DNA of 17,056 nucleotides from a bacterium (GTDB taxonomy: Bacteria > Krumholzibacteriota > Krumholzibacteriia > LZORAL124-64-63), in contig JAUVBS010000007.1 of NCBI GenBank assembly GCA_030591105.1, forward strand, positions 1 through 17,056, in the 5' to 3' direction. Below are positions 8,115-17,056 of the stretch, piece after piece. The notes under the pieces were generated by a model. The model was not told the DNA's origin, did no database searches, and saw only the letters and a program-made list of their open reading frames with translations. Every line of letters begins with the position of its first letter. The stretch's first letter is position 1. The translations under genes were made by a program, and so were the position numbers.

Positions 8115-10205
8115 CTACCGTATCAAGGTGATCTTGCGCACGACGCGTTCGCCCGCGGCGCGCAGTTCCAGCCAGTACACCGCGGCCGGAGCTCGCCGCC
8201 GGTCGTCGAGTTCGCCGTCCCACGACCAGATCAGCGGCTCGCCGCCGTCCTCGGCCGATCCGGTTGCGGTCTGGAACCCCAGGTCCCAGCTGCCGACCCG
8301 CCGGCCCCGAACGTCGTATACGGCGGTGCTCACCTGGGCGTCGATCAAGAGGCGATATGGTAACTGGGTTCCGGCCGCGATCGCCGGGTTGGGGAACGGG
8401 CTACCGGCCTGCAGCAGTGGTGCCGGCGCCGACGCGGCGCGGTACAGGAGCCAGCGGTCTGGATCGATGCTGATCTGGGCGTTGGACCCGGGCACCTCCC
8501 AGACGAAACTGCCGCGGCAGCCGTCCAGATGAGCCCGGAGATCGGTCCGGCCCTGGTCGGTGATCACGCGAACCGGTAGCACGATCGGGAAACACGGCTG
8601 CTGCTGCTGGGCGACGCTCAACCTCACACGGCTGCGCCCGAGAAGCGGCATGCTGCTCACGGAGATGTCGAGTACCGGGACCGCGTCGGTATAGAGCCAC
8701 GGTGCGAGGAACGGCGCCAGGTCCTCGCCAGCGGCCGCCGAGGCGTGGGCGATCAGGTCGGCCGTGGTGACGGTGGCGCGCGCGAGCACAGGGTCGTTGG
8801 CGTAGGCGTGCACGAAGGCGAAAAAGGCGTCGTCACCCATGCGGCCACGCAACATGTGCAGCACCCAGGCTCCCTTGTCGTAGACCAGATCGTCGAGCGG
8901 GTCGAGGGGGGGAGGATCGGTCAGGATCCCGGCACCGACGAATAGATTGGGCCAGAAACGCGGATCGACGATGTGGTCCATGTACTCGCGGTAAGCTGCC
9001 GCACCTTGCGTGTGTTCGACCCAGAGAGCTTCGCAGTACCTTGCGAAGCCCTCGTTGAGCCAGACGTCGGGCCAGTCTGCCGGCGTCAGGCTGTTCCCAA
9101 ACCAGTGGTGGCTCAGCTCGTGCAGAAAAAGTTCAGCGTAACGACCGTCGCCGGTAAAAACGAAGTTGCCCAGCGCGGTTGCGGTCTGGTTTTCCATGGC
9201 GCCGCCCCAACGGACCTCTACCTGGGCGTACTTCTCGCCGGTGAACGGATACGGCCCCGCCAGCGCTTCCATGAAGGCGAGCATGTCGCAGGTAGACGCG
9301 AGGTCGCTGGCCATGTCGCTGCGATCCTCGGGAAAGGCAAAGTACTGCGCGGTGACCGGTTCAGCGATACCGGGGCAGATCTCTGTCCAGGTTTCGTAGT
9401 TGGAGATGGCGACCGAAACGAGGTAGGTGGCGATGGGATGGGTTTCTTGCCACACCGTCCGGCGCCAGCCGGGAGCGAACGGTTCGGTTGCGATCAGCCG
9501 GCCGTTGGAGATCACCGTCAGCGTGTCGGGCGCGGTCACGGCGATACGCGCCGTCGCTTTGTCGGCCGGATGGTCCTTGCACGGCCACCAGGAGTGGGCC
9601 GAGTACGGTTCGCTCACGTTGGCGACGATGGGAGCTTCCGGGGTGGTCGGGTCGTCGTCATCGTGACCGTGAAGGCGAAACAATAGCCCGGCGTAAAACG
9701 GTCCGTGCCGTTGCGGGCGTCCGCTGTAGACCACGCGTACGTTGCCGACGTCGCCGGCGTCCAGCGGCGTCGGCAACGTCACGCGCAGGCTGTCGCCGGT
9801 ATGCAGGAACATGCACGCCGCGCCGTTACAGCTCAAGGAATCCACCGCCAACGTGTCGACCAGATCGAGCCGCAGCTCATCGAGACCGGCGCGCAGTGAA
9901 CGCAAGCGGATGTTCACCGCGCCGGCAACGCTCCGCGCCTGCGGATCGATGATCAGATCGAGGTCGTAGTGTTCGACGTCGTAACCGCGGTCGTCGGCGG
10001 CGGGGATGCGGTAGTCACCGATGCGCTGGCAGATGATGGGAGCGTCGCGGACGATCGGAATACCAGCGGCGGCTACCGCACAGGCTGGGTCGGCGTTGTT
10101 CAGCGCGACGAACGACAACGCGGAGCTGATCAGTAGTGTTCGCCACAGCGAAAACAGCGCCGCAACGGTGCCGGTGCCATCATGGTTTCTCGATCTAATG
10201 CCCAA
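8115..10205 (-). CDS. Secreted M1-family zinc metallopeptidase with FlgD-like C-terminal sorting domain
   Basis: Zinc aminopeptidase-type protein predicted to be exported. I chose TTG at 10205 (696 residues) because GAGG lies 6 nt upstream and it places a signal peptide at the N-terminus: a basic stretch, then the hydrophobic 'LFSLWRTLLISSALSFVAL', then AVAAAG. An upstream TTG at 10331 would add 42 residues with no export logic. Residues ~60-250 form the M1 N-terminal beta domain. The catalytic domain has GGAMEN (Glu338), HELSH (His362, Glu363, His366) and WLNEG (Glu385), the exact HExxH-x18-E spacing. The last ~95 residues hold 'PNP', 'VYDVRGRRVGSWDLG', a 'WDGELDDRR' turn and a final 'VVRKITLIR', the layout of FlgD-Ig/type-A sorting-like domains common in FCB secreted proteins. 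It likely degrades peptides outside the inner membrane or at the cell surface. The secretion route is inferred. Confidence 0.88.
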   Translation of the reverse strand: MGIRSRNHDGTGTVAALFSLWRTLLISSALSFVALNNADPACAVAAAGIPIVRDAPIICQRIGDYRIPAADDRGYDVEHYDLDLIIDPQARSVAGAVNIRLRSLRAGLDELRLDLVDTLAVDSLSCNGAACMFLHTGDSLRVTLPTPLDAGDVGNVRVVYSGRPQRHGPFYAGLLFRLHGHDDDDPTTPEAPIVANVSEPYSAHSWWPCKDHPADKATARIAVTAPDTLTVISNGRLIATEPFAPGWRRTVWQETHPIATYLVSVAISNYETWTEICPGIAEPVTAQYFAFPEDRSDMASDLASTCDMLAFMEALAGPYPFTGEKYAQVEVRWGGAMENQTATALGNFVFTGDGRYAELFLHELSHHWFGNSLTPADWPDVWLNEGFARYCEALWVEHTQGAAAYREYMDHIVDPRFWPNLFVGAGILTDPPPLDPLDDLVYDKGAWVLHMLRGRMGDDAFFAFVHAYANDPVLARATVTTADLIAHASAAAGEDLAPFLAPWLYTDAVPVLDISVSSMPLLGRSRVRLSVAQQQQPCFPIVLPVRVITDQGRTDLRAHLDGCRGSFVWEVPGSNAQISIDPDRWLLYRAASAPAPLLQAGSPFPNPAIAAGTQLPYRLLIDAQVSTAVYDVRGRRVGSWDLGFQTATGSAEDGGEPLIWSWDGELDDRRRAPAAVYWLELRAAGERVVRKITLIR

Positions 10206-10211
10206 ATGTAA

Positions 10212-10215
10212 CCTC
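10212..10215 (-). promoter_or_regulatory. Ribosome binding site supporting the TTG start of the secreted peptidase
   Basis: On the minus strand GAGG is followed by six bases and TTG (10205-10203). It is a modest Shine-Dalgarno match. It is the start candidate that directly precedes the signal-peptide-like sequence, and this decided the annotated start. Confidence 0.45.
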
Positions 10216-10393
10216 GGGGCAGGAAGCGGACGACGGGCGTGACGGTATCCTCCCGACCTACGGGTAAAGATAAGGGTATCGTGGCCCAACTTCAGAAGAA
10301 TTTCGTCTTGGACCGCGGCTGTTGATTGCAATCTGGCGAGCCGGCGTACCCCATGAGAGAACCGATGACGGTGCGTCGATTAGACTCGATTCC

Positions 10394-10421
10394 TTGCCAT
10401 CGGGGGTGTCCGTCGTAACTT
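10394..10421 (+). promoter_or_regulatory. Candidate sigma70-type promoter for the peptidase-aspartase pair
   Basis: TTGCCA (10394-10399, five of six to the -35 consensus) is followed after 16 bp by TAACTT (10416-10421), which keeps the TA...T of the -10 consensus but matches only three of six. It lies about 100 bp upstream of the GTG start at 10524. Weak prediction from consensus only. Confidence 0.25.
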
Positions 10422-10511
10422 GGGGCCTGTCGATCTACCGCAACATCATCGCGACCCGGCGCTCGCTGTCGGACTGCTCACGAGTAATCCGGACCGACCG
10501 GGTCGATGCCG

Positions 10512-10518
10512 AAAGGAA
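10512..10518 (+). promoter_or_regulatory. Ribosome binding site selecting the GTG start at 10524
   Basis: AAAGGAA sits 5 nt upstream of GTG at 10524. The alternative ATG at 10506 has no purine-rich motif at a suitable distance and would itself overlap this site. GTG is therefore preferred. Confidence 0.65.
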
Positions 10519-10523
10519 CTGCC

Positions 10524-12299
10524 GTGGCTCGCTTCGATCCCCATTCGTTCGCCGATTTTGATCAGGGTCGTGTCACCCATATCGGTCTCGATCTGACCGT
10601 CGATTTCGCCGCGAGTCAGCTCCGAGGGAGCGCGATCTTGACCCTTGCCGCTACTGCCGACGGTCTGCTCGAGCTCGATACACGGGATCTGCATGTCGAA
10701 GGCGTGACCGACGCCGCCGGCAACGAGCTGCCGTGGTCGTGGGGTGAGACCGATCCGATCCTCGGTACGCCGCTACGGGTGGAACTACCGGCCGCGACCG
10801 GTGCGCTGACGGTAACCTATCACACCAGCCCGGACGCTTCGGCGTTGCAGTGGCTCGCGCCGGAACTGACCGCCGGTGGCCAGCATCCCTATCTGTTCAG
10901 CCAGTGCCAGGCGATCCATGCCCGTGCGGTGATCCCCTGCCAGGACTCGCCCCGCGCGCGTTTTACCTACGACGCCCGCCTGACGGTGCCGGAACCGCTG
11001 ACCGCCGTGATGGCCGCCGCGCCGGGTGAGGTCGGTCCGGGTCGCGAACCCGGGACGCGTTTGTTCACGTTCAGGATGCCCCAGTCGGTGCCGCCGTATC
11101 TGTTCGCCCTCGCGGTGGGCAATCTGGTTTCGCGCGATCTGGATCCGCGATCGCGGGTCTACACGGAACCGGAGCTGCTCGAGGCGTCCGCGTACGAGTT
11201 TGCCGAAGTGGACGGCATGCTCACCGCGGCGGAGCAGATCTTCGGTCCGTATCTTTGGGATCGTTTCGACTTCTTGGTGATGCCGCCCTCGTTTCCCTAC
11301 GGCGGCATGGAGAATCCGCGGTTGACGTTCCTGACGCCTACCTTGCTCGCCGGGGATCGCTCGCTGGTCAATGTGCTGGCTCACGAACTGGCTCATAGCT
11401 GGACCGGCAACCTGGTGACCAATGCCACCATGGACGACTTCTGGCTCAACGAGGGGTTCACCGTCTGGGCCGAACGCCGCATTCTCGAGCAGCTCTCGGG
11501 CACCGAAGCGATGAGTCTGGCAGCGGCCATCGGGCGGAACGGACTGCGGGACGCTATCACCCAGTTCGGTGCCGACTCGCCGCTGACCAAACTGGAGACC
11601 GATACCAAGGGGATCGATCCGGACGAGGCCTACTCGCTGGTGCCGTACGAGAAAGGTTTCTTGCTCGTGGCGTTGCTCGAACAGACCGCCGGTCGCCAGC
11701 GGTTCGACGCTTTTGTCAAAAGCTACATCCAGGAGTTCCAGTTCACGTCGATCACCACGGCCGAATTCGAACAGTTCCTCGCGCGCGAACTGCCCGGGGT
11801 TGCCGAAAAAGTGCGCGCGCCGGAGTGGATCCACCAGGTCGGTCTACCCGATAACGCGCCGGAATTCCCGTCGACACGTTTGACCTATCTGCAAGGACTT
11901 GCCGCCGGCTGGTCTAATGGTCAGCGGCCGGACCCGCGTCAGGCCGGCGACTGGAGTGCGGAGGAGTGGCAGATCTATCTGCAGGGGCTACCGCGCCGCC
12001 TCCCGCAGGAAGATTGCGTCTGGCTGGACGAGACCTTCGGTCTGACGCAGCAGGGCAACGCGGAAATTCTGTTCAACTGGCTCGTGATCGCTGCCGGCTC
12101 ACAGTACGAGCCGGTTTACCCACGTATCACGGAGTTTCTCGGCCAGGTTGGCCGCATGAAATACCTCAAACCACTTTACAAGACACTTTATGACCGGGAA
12201 AGTACCCGCGCGTTGGCCCGCAAGACCTTTGACGCCAACGCCGACCGGTATCACCCCATCGCCCGGGCGGGCCTCGAGCGTATCCTGGAGATCGCCTGA
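10524..12299 (+). CDS. M1-family aminopeptidase, leukotriene-A4-hydrolase/aminopeptidase-B type
   Basis: Cytosolic zinc aminopeptidase of 591 residues (human LTA4H has 611); no signal peptide. Motifs follow LTA4H closely: 'QCQAIHAR' with the exopeptidase-site glutamines, YGGMEN (Glu263), HELAHSWTGN (His287, Glu288, His291) and WLNEG (Glu310) with HExxH-x18-E spacing. 'DEAYSLVPYEKG' gives Asp367, Tyr370 and Tyr375, equivalent to human Asp375, Tyr378 and Tyr383. The C-terminal helical domain ends with 'GRMKYLKPLYKTL', whose Arg544 and Lys546 match human Arg563 and Lys565, the carboxylate-binding pair. Start chosen at GTG 10524 from its ribosome binding site; ATG 10506 would add six residues. 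Expected to remove N-terminal residues from small peptides; epoxide hydrolysis is possible in principle but has no evident substrate in bacteria. The aspartase gene follows 24 bp downstream, suggesting co-transcription and a shared role in peptide or amino-acid catabolism. Confidence 0.93.
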   Translation: MARFDPHSFADFDQGRVTHIGLDLTVDFAASQLRGSAILTLAATADGLLELDTRDLHVEGVTDAAGNELPWSWGETDPILGTPLRVELPAATGALTVTYHTSPDASALQWLAPELTAGGQHPYLFSQCQAIHARAVIPCQDSPRARFTYDARLTVPEPLTAVMAAAPGEVGPGREPGTRLFTFRMPQSVPPYLFALAVGNLVSRDLDPRSRVYTEPELLEASAYEFAEVDGMLTAAEQIFGPYLWDRFDFLVMPPSFPYGGMENPRLTFLTPTLLAGDRSLVNVLAHELAHSWTGNLVTNATMDDFWLNEGFTVWAERRILEQLSGTEAMSLAAAIGRNGLRDAITQFGADSPLTKLETDTKGIDPDEAYSLVPYEKGFLLVALLEQTAGRQRFDAFVKSYIQEFQFTSITTAEFEQFLARELPGVAEKVRAPEWIHQVGLPDNAPEFPSTRLTYLQGLAAGWSNGQRPDPRQAGDWSAEEWQIYLQGLPRRLPQEDCVWLDETFGLTQQGNAEILFNWLVIAAGSQYEPVYPRITEFLGQVGRMKYLKPLYKTLYDRESTRALARKTFDANADRYHPIARAGLERILEIA

Positions 12300-12323
12300 G
12301 GCGTGCGTTGACGGAGGACGACC

Positions 12324-14183
<1,860 letters not shown>

Positions 14184-14495
14184 CCCTCGTTGCGGCGTTT
14201 GCCGGCGCTTGTGGCGGGGGTGCCTGGTGGACGACGGAAGGCTATGGCTGCTGTCACCGGTGGTTTCCCGCGCTGATCGTTGTTGGTACTGAGACTCCCA
14301 GCCTCCGATGGTGCGGTTCCGCGTCCGTAGCAGCACGTTCGCCGGGACTGAGGTTTCGGTACCGGCGACGGTACACTTCTGGCTATCGCTGCACTCCGGC
14401 GCCTCCTACCGGTATCCCGGGTCACGCCAATTACTCTCCAGCAGGCCGGCGCCGCCGGCTGCAACCGTGCCGACCTCCCGGATCGGAATACGCTG
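14184..14495. other. Intergenic region with small hairpins, no gene recognised
   Basis: These 312 bp between aspartase and the lamin-tail gene hold no convincing coding sequence; the open frames crossing it run out of phase from aspA and look like GC-rich shadows. Two inverted repeats stand out. GTACCG-GCGA-CGGTAC (14359-14374) is a perfect 6 bp stem with a GNRA-type tetraloop. GCCGGC-GCC-GCCGGC (14445-14459) can be extended by GCA/TGC with one bulge. No T-tract follows either, so terminator function is uncertain. A promoter for the downstream gene is expected here but I cannot identify one. Confidence 0.45.
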
Positions 14496-15155
14496 ATGTC
14501 TCATCTCAAACGTGTCTGTTGCGGGCTGGCGCCCGCCCTCGCCATCGCTTTGCTCGGTGCCGTGCTCGTGCCCGATGCCGCCCTGACCCAGGTCGTGATC
14601 TGCGAGGTGCTCGCCGACCCGACCAGCGACTGGGACGGTGACGGTGTCGTGAATTTCCGCACCGACGAATGGGTCGAGGTTTACAACGGAGGTGCTGAAA
14701 CAGTCGATCTCGCTGCGTACTGGTTGCGTGACGGTACAGGTGACGCCGTCCACCTGAACTTGTCGGGCAGCTTGGCGTCGGGTGAGGTGGCGGTCTTCTA
14801 CGGCAGCGACGCCATCGCCTGGCAAGAGCTCCACGACCTGGGCAGCTCCGGGCTGAGTCTCAATAACAGCGGCGATCTGGTCCAGCTACTCCAGACAGTC
14901 GACGGCCAGGACGAACTGGTGATCGCCGACGAGATCGTCTACCTCGACCACGAGGCCGACGACGACCGCGCCTCCGGCCTGGTGCTGGCATCGGGGGACT
15001 GGGCGTTGTTTGACGGTCTGAACCCCTACAACGGTGAGTTGCCGCCGCTGGGGACCGGTTGTTTACCGACGCCCGGCGTGGTCAACGACTGTGATGGCCA
15101 GGTGGCGGTCGAAGCGGACACCTGGAGCCGTGTGAAGGCGACCTACCGCGATTGA
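14496..15155 (+). CDS. Secreted lamin-tail-domain (LTD) protein
   Basis: Predicted exported protein of 219 residues with a Sec-type signal peptide: basic MSHLKR, a hydrophobic core (about 11-25) and a cleavage region near 'PDAALTQ' (27-32). There is no lipobox. Residues ~32-190 fit the bacterial LTD fold: 'VVICEVLADP' (33-42), a calcium-loop-like DWDGDG (45-50), 'DEWVEVYNGG' (57-66), 'LAAYWLRDGTGD', a 'SLASGEVAVFYG' strand, and a closing 'PTPGVVND'. LTDs occur in surface or extracellular proteins of FCB bacteria, often beside nucleases or adhesin modules; no catalytic domain is present here. Two late cysteines (GTGCLP and NDCDG) might form a disulfide. The last ~20 residues, ending TWSRVKATYRD, are charged and lie outside the LTD. 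ATG has only a weak CGGA motif upstream. Function unknown. Confidence 0.8.
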   Translation: MSHLKRVCCGLAPALAIALLGAVLVPDAALTQVVICEVLADPTSDWDGDGVVNFRTDEWVEVYNGGAETVDLAAYWLRDGTGDAVHLNLSGSLASGEVAVFYGSDAIAWQELHDLGSSGLSLNNSGDLVQLLQTVDGQDELVIADEIVYLDHEADDDRASGLVLASGDWALFDGLNPYNGELPPLGTGCLPTPGVVNDCDGQVAVEADTWSRVKATYRD

Positions 15156-15190
15156 TCCTTCCGGCGCCGCTGTCAAGGCCGGTGCCGATC

Positions 15191-15224
15191 CCGCCGCAAC
15201 CGGCTGTGAAGCTGGTTGCGGCGG
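15191..15224 (+). terminator. Strong GC-rich hairpin after the lamin-tail gene (terminator-like, no U-tract)
   Basis: A 14 bp stem, 15191-15204 against 15211-15224, with a single G-U pair and a 6-nt loop (TGTGAA). It starts 35 bp after the stop codon of the LTD gene. The stem is strong enough for termination, but the sequence after it (CGAGTATCG) lacks a T-run, so a Rho-independent role is uncertain. It may protect the mRNA 3' end. The symmetry would serve either strand. Confidence 0.5.
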
Positions 15225-15351
15225 CGAGTATCGTACCGGAATCCGGTGCTCGGTGTCCGGGACTGCGTCACACTCGGTAATCCCTGTCGCAACCGGTCCT
15301 CAGGGCCGGAAATTTCTTTCCCCACCGGCACTTCTGCGATACCTTCGATCG

Positions 15352-15357
15352 TACAAT
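15352..15357 (+). promoter_or_regulatory. Candidate -10 element for the acyl-CoA dehydrogenase gene
   Basis: TACAAT matches five of six bases of TATAAT within an unusually A/T-rich stretch, about 65 bp before the ATG at 15423 and downstream of the terminator-like hairpin. No good -35 hexamer lies 16-18 bp upstream (CACTTC region), so the promoter is only suggested. Confidence 0.35.
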
Positions 15358-15407
15358 ACAGGCATCGATTCGGTCCCCTCCGCGCGAGGTTGGGGTGCTG
15401 CCACCTC

Positions 15408-15413
15408 GAGGAG
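15408..15413 (+). promoter_or_regulatory. Ribosome binding site selecting ATG 15423
   Basis: GAGGAG lies 9 nt before ATG 15423. The open frame continues upstream to 15216, but that part runs through the hairpin and candidate promoter and does not resemble an acyl-CoA dehydrogenase N-terminus. This site therefore fixes the start. Confidence 0.75.
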
Positions 15414-15422
15414 CAATCGGCG

Positions 15423-16565
15423 ATGAATTTGACTGAAAATCAGCGGATGATCCGTGATCTGGCCCGCGCCTTTGCACGCGATAAGGTTGCACCGATCGCG
15501 GCCGAGATCGACCGGACGGCGGAGTTCCCTGAAGCGACCGTCAAGGAGATGGGTGAACTCGGTTTCCTCGGCCTGGTCGTTCCGGAAGAGTACGGCGGCG
15601 TGGGTGCGGATATGACCAGCTACGCGCTGGTGGTCGAGGAACTTTCGCGGGTCTGTGGCAGCCACGGTATCACCGTTGCGGCGCATAATAGCCTCGGCTG
15701 CTGGCCGATCGTCGCGTTCGGCACCGAAGAACAGAAGAGACGCTTCTTACCGCCGGCGGCCGCCGGCAAATCACTGCTCAGTTTCGGCCTGACCGAGGCG
15801 GGCGCCGGTAGTGACGCCGGCGGTACGCGGACGGTTGCGGTCAAAGACGGCGATGATTGGGTGCTCGACGGTACCAAGATGTGGATCACGAACGCCCACT
15901 ATGCCGACGCGCTGATTATCACGGCCAAGACCGATCCCGACGCGCGCGGCAGCCACGGCATCACCGCGTTCATCGTCCCGACCGACACCCCCGGATTCAC
16001 GGTGGAGAAGAAAGAAAACAAGCTCGGCATCCGGGCCTCTGACACCGCGCCGTTGACCCTCGAATCGGTCCGCGTACCGGCTGAATTGCAGCTCGGCGAA
16101 CTGGGTGGAGGATTCACGTATTTCATGAGGACTCTCGACGGAGGCCGTATATCCATTGCAGCTATGGCGCTCGGACTGGCGATTGGTGCTTTCGAGACGG
16201 CGCGCCTCTACGCCCAGCAGCGCGAACAGTTCGGCCGACCGATCGGCAAGTTCCAGGCGATCCAATTCATGATCGCGGACATGGCGACACAGATCGAGGC
16301 CGCGCGGCTGTTGACCTACCAGGCGTGCGCGCTGAAGGACGCTGACCAGCCCTTTGGCCAGGAATCGGCCATGGCCAAGCTCCACGCCAGCGAGACCGCG
16401 ATGTTCGTCACCGACCGGGCGATCCAGATCCTCGGTGGCTACGGTTACACCACCGAGTACCCGGTCGAGCGGTTCTACCGCGACGCGAAGCTCTGTACCA
16501 TCGGTGAAGGAACCAGTGAGATTCAGCGTATGGTCATCGGCCGTACGCTTTTGCGGGACGACTAG
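15423..16565 (+). CDS. Acyl-CoA dehydrogenase (short-chain/butyryl-CoA type)
   Basis: FAD-dependent flavoprotein that oxidises acyl-CoA to trans-2-enoyl-CoA and passes electrons to electron-transfer flavoprotein. It has 380 residues, the usual length. The N-terminal helical domain starts '[16 protein letters not shown]'. The middle beta domain has the family signature '[16 protein letters not shown]' and '[12 protein letters not shown]'. The C-terminal domain has '[20 protein letters not shown]' and '[19 protein letters not shown]', then '[15 protein letters not shown]'. The Glu in IGEGT (Glu362) is the catalytic base position of short- and medium-chain enzymes, as opposed to the isovaleryl/long-chain placement. 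The substrate cannot be fixed from sequence; branched-chain or butyryl-type acyl-CoA is most likely. The thiolase gene follows 39 bp later, consistent with a beta-oxidation or butanoate operon. Confidence 0.94.
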   Translation: MNLTENQRMIRDLARAFARDKVAPIAAEIDRTAEFPEATVKEMGELGFLGLVVPEEYGGVGADMTSYALVVEELSRVCGSHGITVAAHNSLGCWPIVAFGTEEQKRRFLPPAAAGKSLLSFGLTEAGAGSDAGGTRTVAVKDGDDWVLDGTKMWITNAHYADALIITAKTDPDARGSHGITAFIVPTDTPGFTVEKKENKLGIRASDTAPLTLESVRVPAELQLGELGGGFTYFMRTLDGGRISIAAMALGLAIGAFETARLYAQQREQFGRPIGKFQAIQFMIADMATQIEAARLLTYQACALKDADQPFGQESAMAKLHASETAMFVTDRAIQILGGYGYTTEYPVERFYRDAKLCTIGEGTSEIQRMVIGRTLLRDD

Positions 16566-16604
16566 TACAAGGAATCCGCGCGCCAGCGCTGAGAGGAGTC
16601 AGAC

Positions 16605-17056
16605 GTGAGCCAGCGAGCAGTCATCTGTGCCGCCTACCGGACCCCCATCGGCAGTTTCCAGGGTGCTCTTGCCTCCGTGCGTGCCCCGCAACTGGGGGCG
16701 GTGGTTATCAAGACGATCCTCGAACGGTCCGGGGTCGACAAGGAGAAGATCGACGAGGTCATCTTCGGCAACGTCTGTCAGGCCGGATTGCAGCAGAATC
16801 CCGCGCGCCAGGCGGCCATCTATGCCGGCATTCCGGCCGAGGTGAGCGCCATGACCATCAACAAGGTCTGCGGCTCGGGTTTGAAATCGGTGGCGCTGGC
16901 GGCCCAGGCCATCAAGGCCGGCGATATCGACTGCGCCGTGACCGGCGGGTTCGAGAACATGAGCCAGGTGCCCTATGCGCTGCTCAAGGCGCGCAACGGC
17001 CTGCGGCTCGGCAACGGCGTGGTCACCGACCTGCTGGTGCACGACGGACTGTGGGA
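16605..17056 (+). CDS. Acetyl-CoA C-acyltransferase (thiolase), 3'-truncated by the window
   Basis: GTG start with GAGAGGAG (16591-16598) 6 nt upstream; 150 codons are visible of the usual ~390. The N-terminus 'AVICAAYRTPIGSFQGAL' and 'FGNVCQAGLQQNPARQAA' are typical of the thiolase N-terminal domain. The nucleophilic cysteine sits in NKVCGSGLKSV as Cys89, and 'TGGFENMSQVPY' follows. The enzyme either condenses two acetyl-CoA to acetoacetyl-CoA or cleaves 3-ketoacyl-CoA. The biosynthetic (AtoB/PhaA) type is suggested by the N-terminal length and NKVCGSG motif, but the C-terminal catalytic residues lie outside the window. It probably shares a transcript with the dehydrogenase gene upstream. 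Confidence 0.93.
   Translation, partial: MSQRAVICAAYRTPIGSFQGALASVRAPQLGAVVIKTILERSGVDKEKIDEVIFGNVCQAGLQQNPARQAAIYAGIPAEVSAMTINKVCGSGLKSVALAAQAIKAGDIDCAVTGGFENMSQVPYALLKARNGLRLGNGVVTDLLVHDGLW

Larger units (their letters stand above)
10206..10523. other. Divergent intergenic region between the two M1 peptidase genes
   Basis: About 318 bp separate the divergent peptidase genes and should contain promoters for both directions. Open frames cross it but lack coding character. On the minus strand the A/T-richer stretch around 10245-10275 (reads CCCTTATCTTTACC) is the best -10-like region, without a convincing -35. On the plus strand a candidate promoter lies at 10394-10421. I see no tRNA-like structure or strong palindrome. 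Confidence 0.5.

Noticed and set aside
8973..9686. A 237-codon plus-strand open frame opposite the secreted M1 gene.
   Set aside because: The minus strand carries the HExxH-x18-E and GxMEN motifs in this exact region; the plus frame has no family features.
10206..10331. N-terminal extension of the secreted M1 peptidase to TTG 10331.
   Set aside because: It would put 42 non-hydrophobic residues before the signal peptide and has no supporting ribosome binding site; TTG 10205 fits better.
14628..14645. DWDGDG in the LTD protein as a dockerin or EF-hand calcium domain.
   Set aside because: A single aspartate-rich loop is present without the duplicated dockerin repeat; similar loops are common inside bacterial LTD sequences.
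15216..15422. In-frame N-terminal extension of the acyl-CoA dehydrogenase.
   Set aside because: It runs through a hairpin and a TACAAT element, does not resemble the family, and a good ribosome binding site marks ATG 15423.

Overview
This is a GC-rich (roughly 60-63% by eye), densely coded bacterial chromosome segment with nine protein genes, two of them cut by the window edges. No RNA gene, insertion sequence, phage gene or CRISPR array was seen. The envelope proteins (a TamB-like protein, an Omp85-type barrel, a secreted M1 peptidase with a FlgD/type-A sorting-like C-terminal domain, and a secreted lamin-tail-domain protein) point to a Gram-negative (diderm) bacterium. That combination is most typical of the FCB superphylum and its candidate phyla, such as Eisenbacteria, Krumholzibacteriota, Zixibacteria or Latescibacteria. 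This placement is inference; no 16S or marker gene here fixes it.

Layout. (1) Positions 2-5755 hold an envelope pair. A 5'-truncated TamB-like protein is followed 90 bp later by a large fusion of a gluzincin (HExxH) peptidase, a TolB/PD40-type beta-propeller and an Omp85/BamA-type outer-membrane barrel. (2) Positions 5835-8111 encode a complete UvrD/PcrA-type superfamily 1 helicase. (3) The helicase converges, with only 3 bp between stop codons, on a minus-strand gene for a secreted M1 metallopeptidase (8115-10205). (4) A divergent spacer of about 320 bp separates that gene from a plus-strand pair. The pair is a cytosolic M1 aminopeptidase of the leukotriene-A4-hydrolase type (10524-12299) and, 24 bp downstream, an aspartate ammonia-lyase carrying an N-terminal cyclic-nucleotide-binding domain (12324-14183). 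(5) A 312 bp gap with small hairpins precedes a secreted lamin-tail-domain protein (14496-15155). (6) After a strong GC-rich hairpin and a candidate promoter come an acyl-CoA dehydrogenase (15423-16565) and the start of a thiolase (16605 to the window end).

Functionally the window combines outer-membrane biogenesis or surface proteolysis, DNA repair, and catabolism. The two M1 peptidases plus aspartase suggest extracellular then intracellular peptide breakdown feeding aspartate to fumarate plus ammonia. The dehydrogenase and thiolase suggest beta-oxidation or short-chain acyl-CoA metabolism. The most unusual items are the peptidase-propeller-Omp85 fusion next to a TamB-like gene and the cyclic-nucleotide-binding-domain aspartase fusion, whose predicted nucleotide pocket carries His where the phosphate-binding Arg is expected. 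Several starts are non-ATG (GTG, TTG), and the helicase start may even be ATC.
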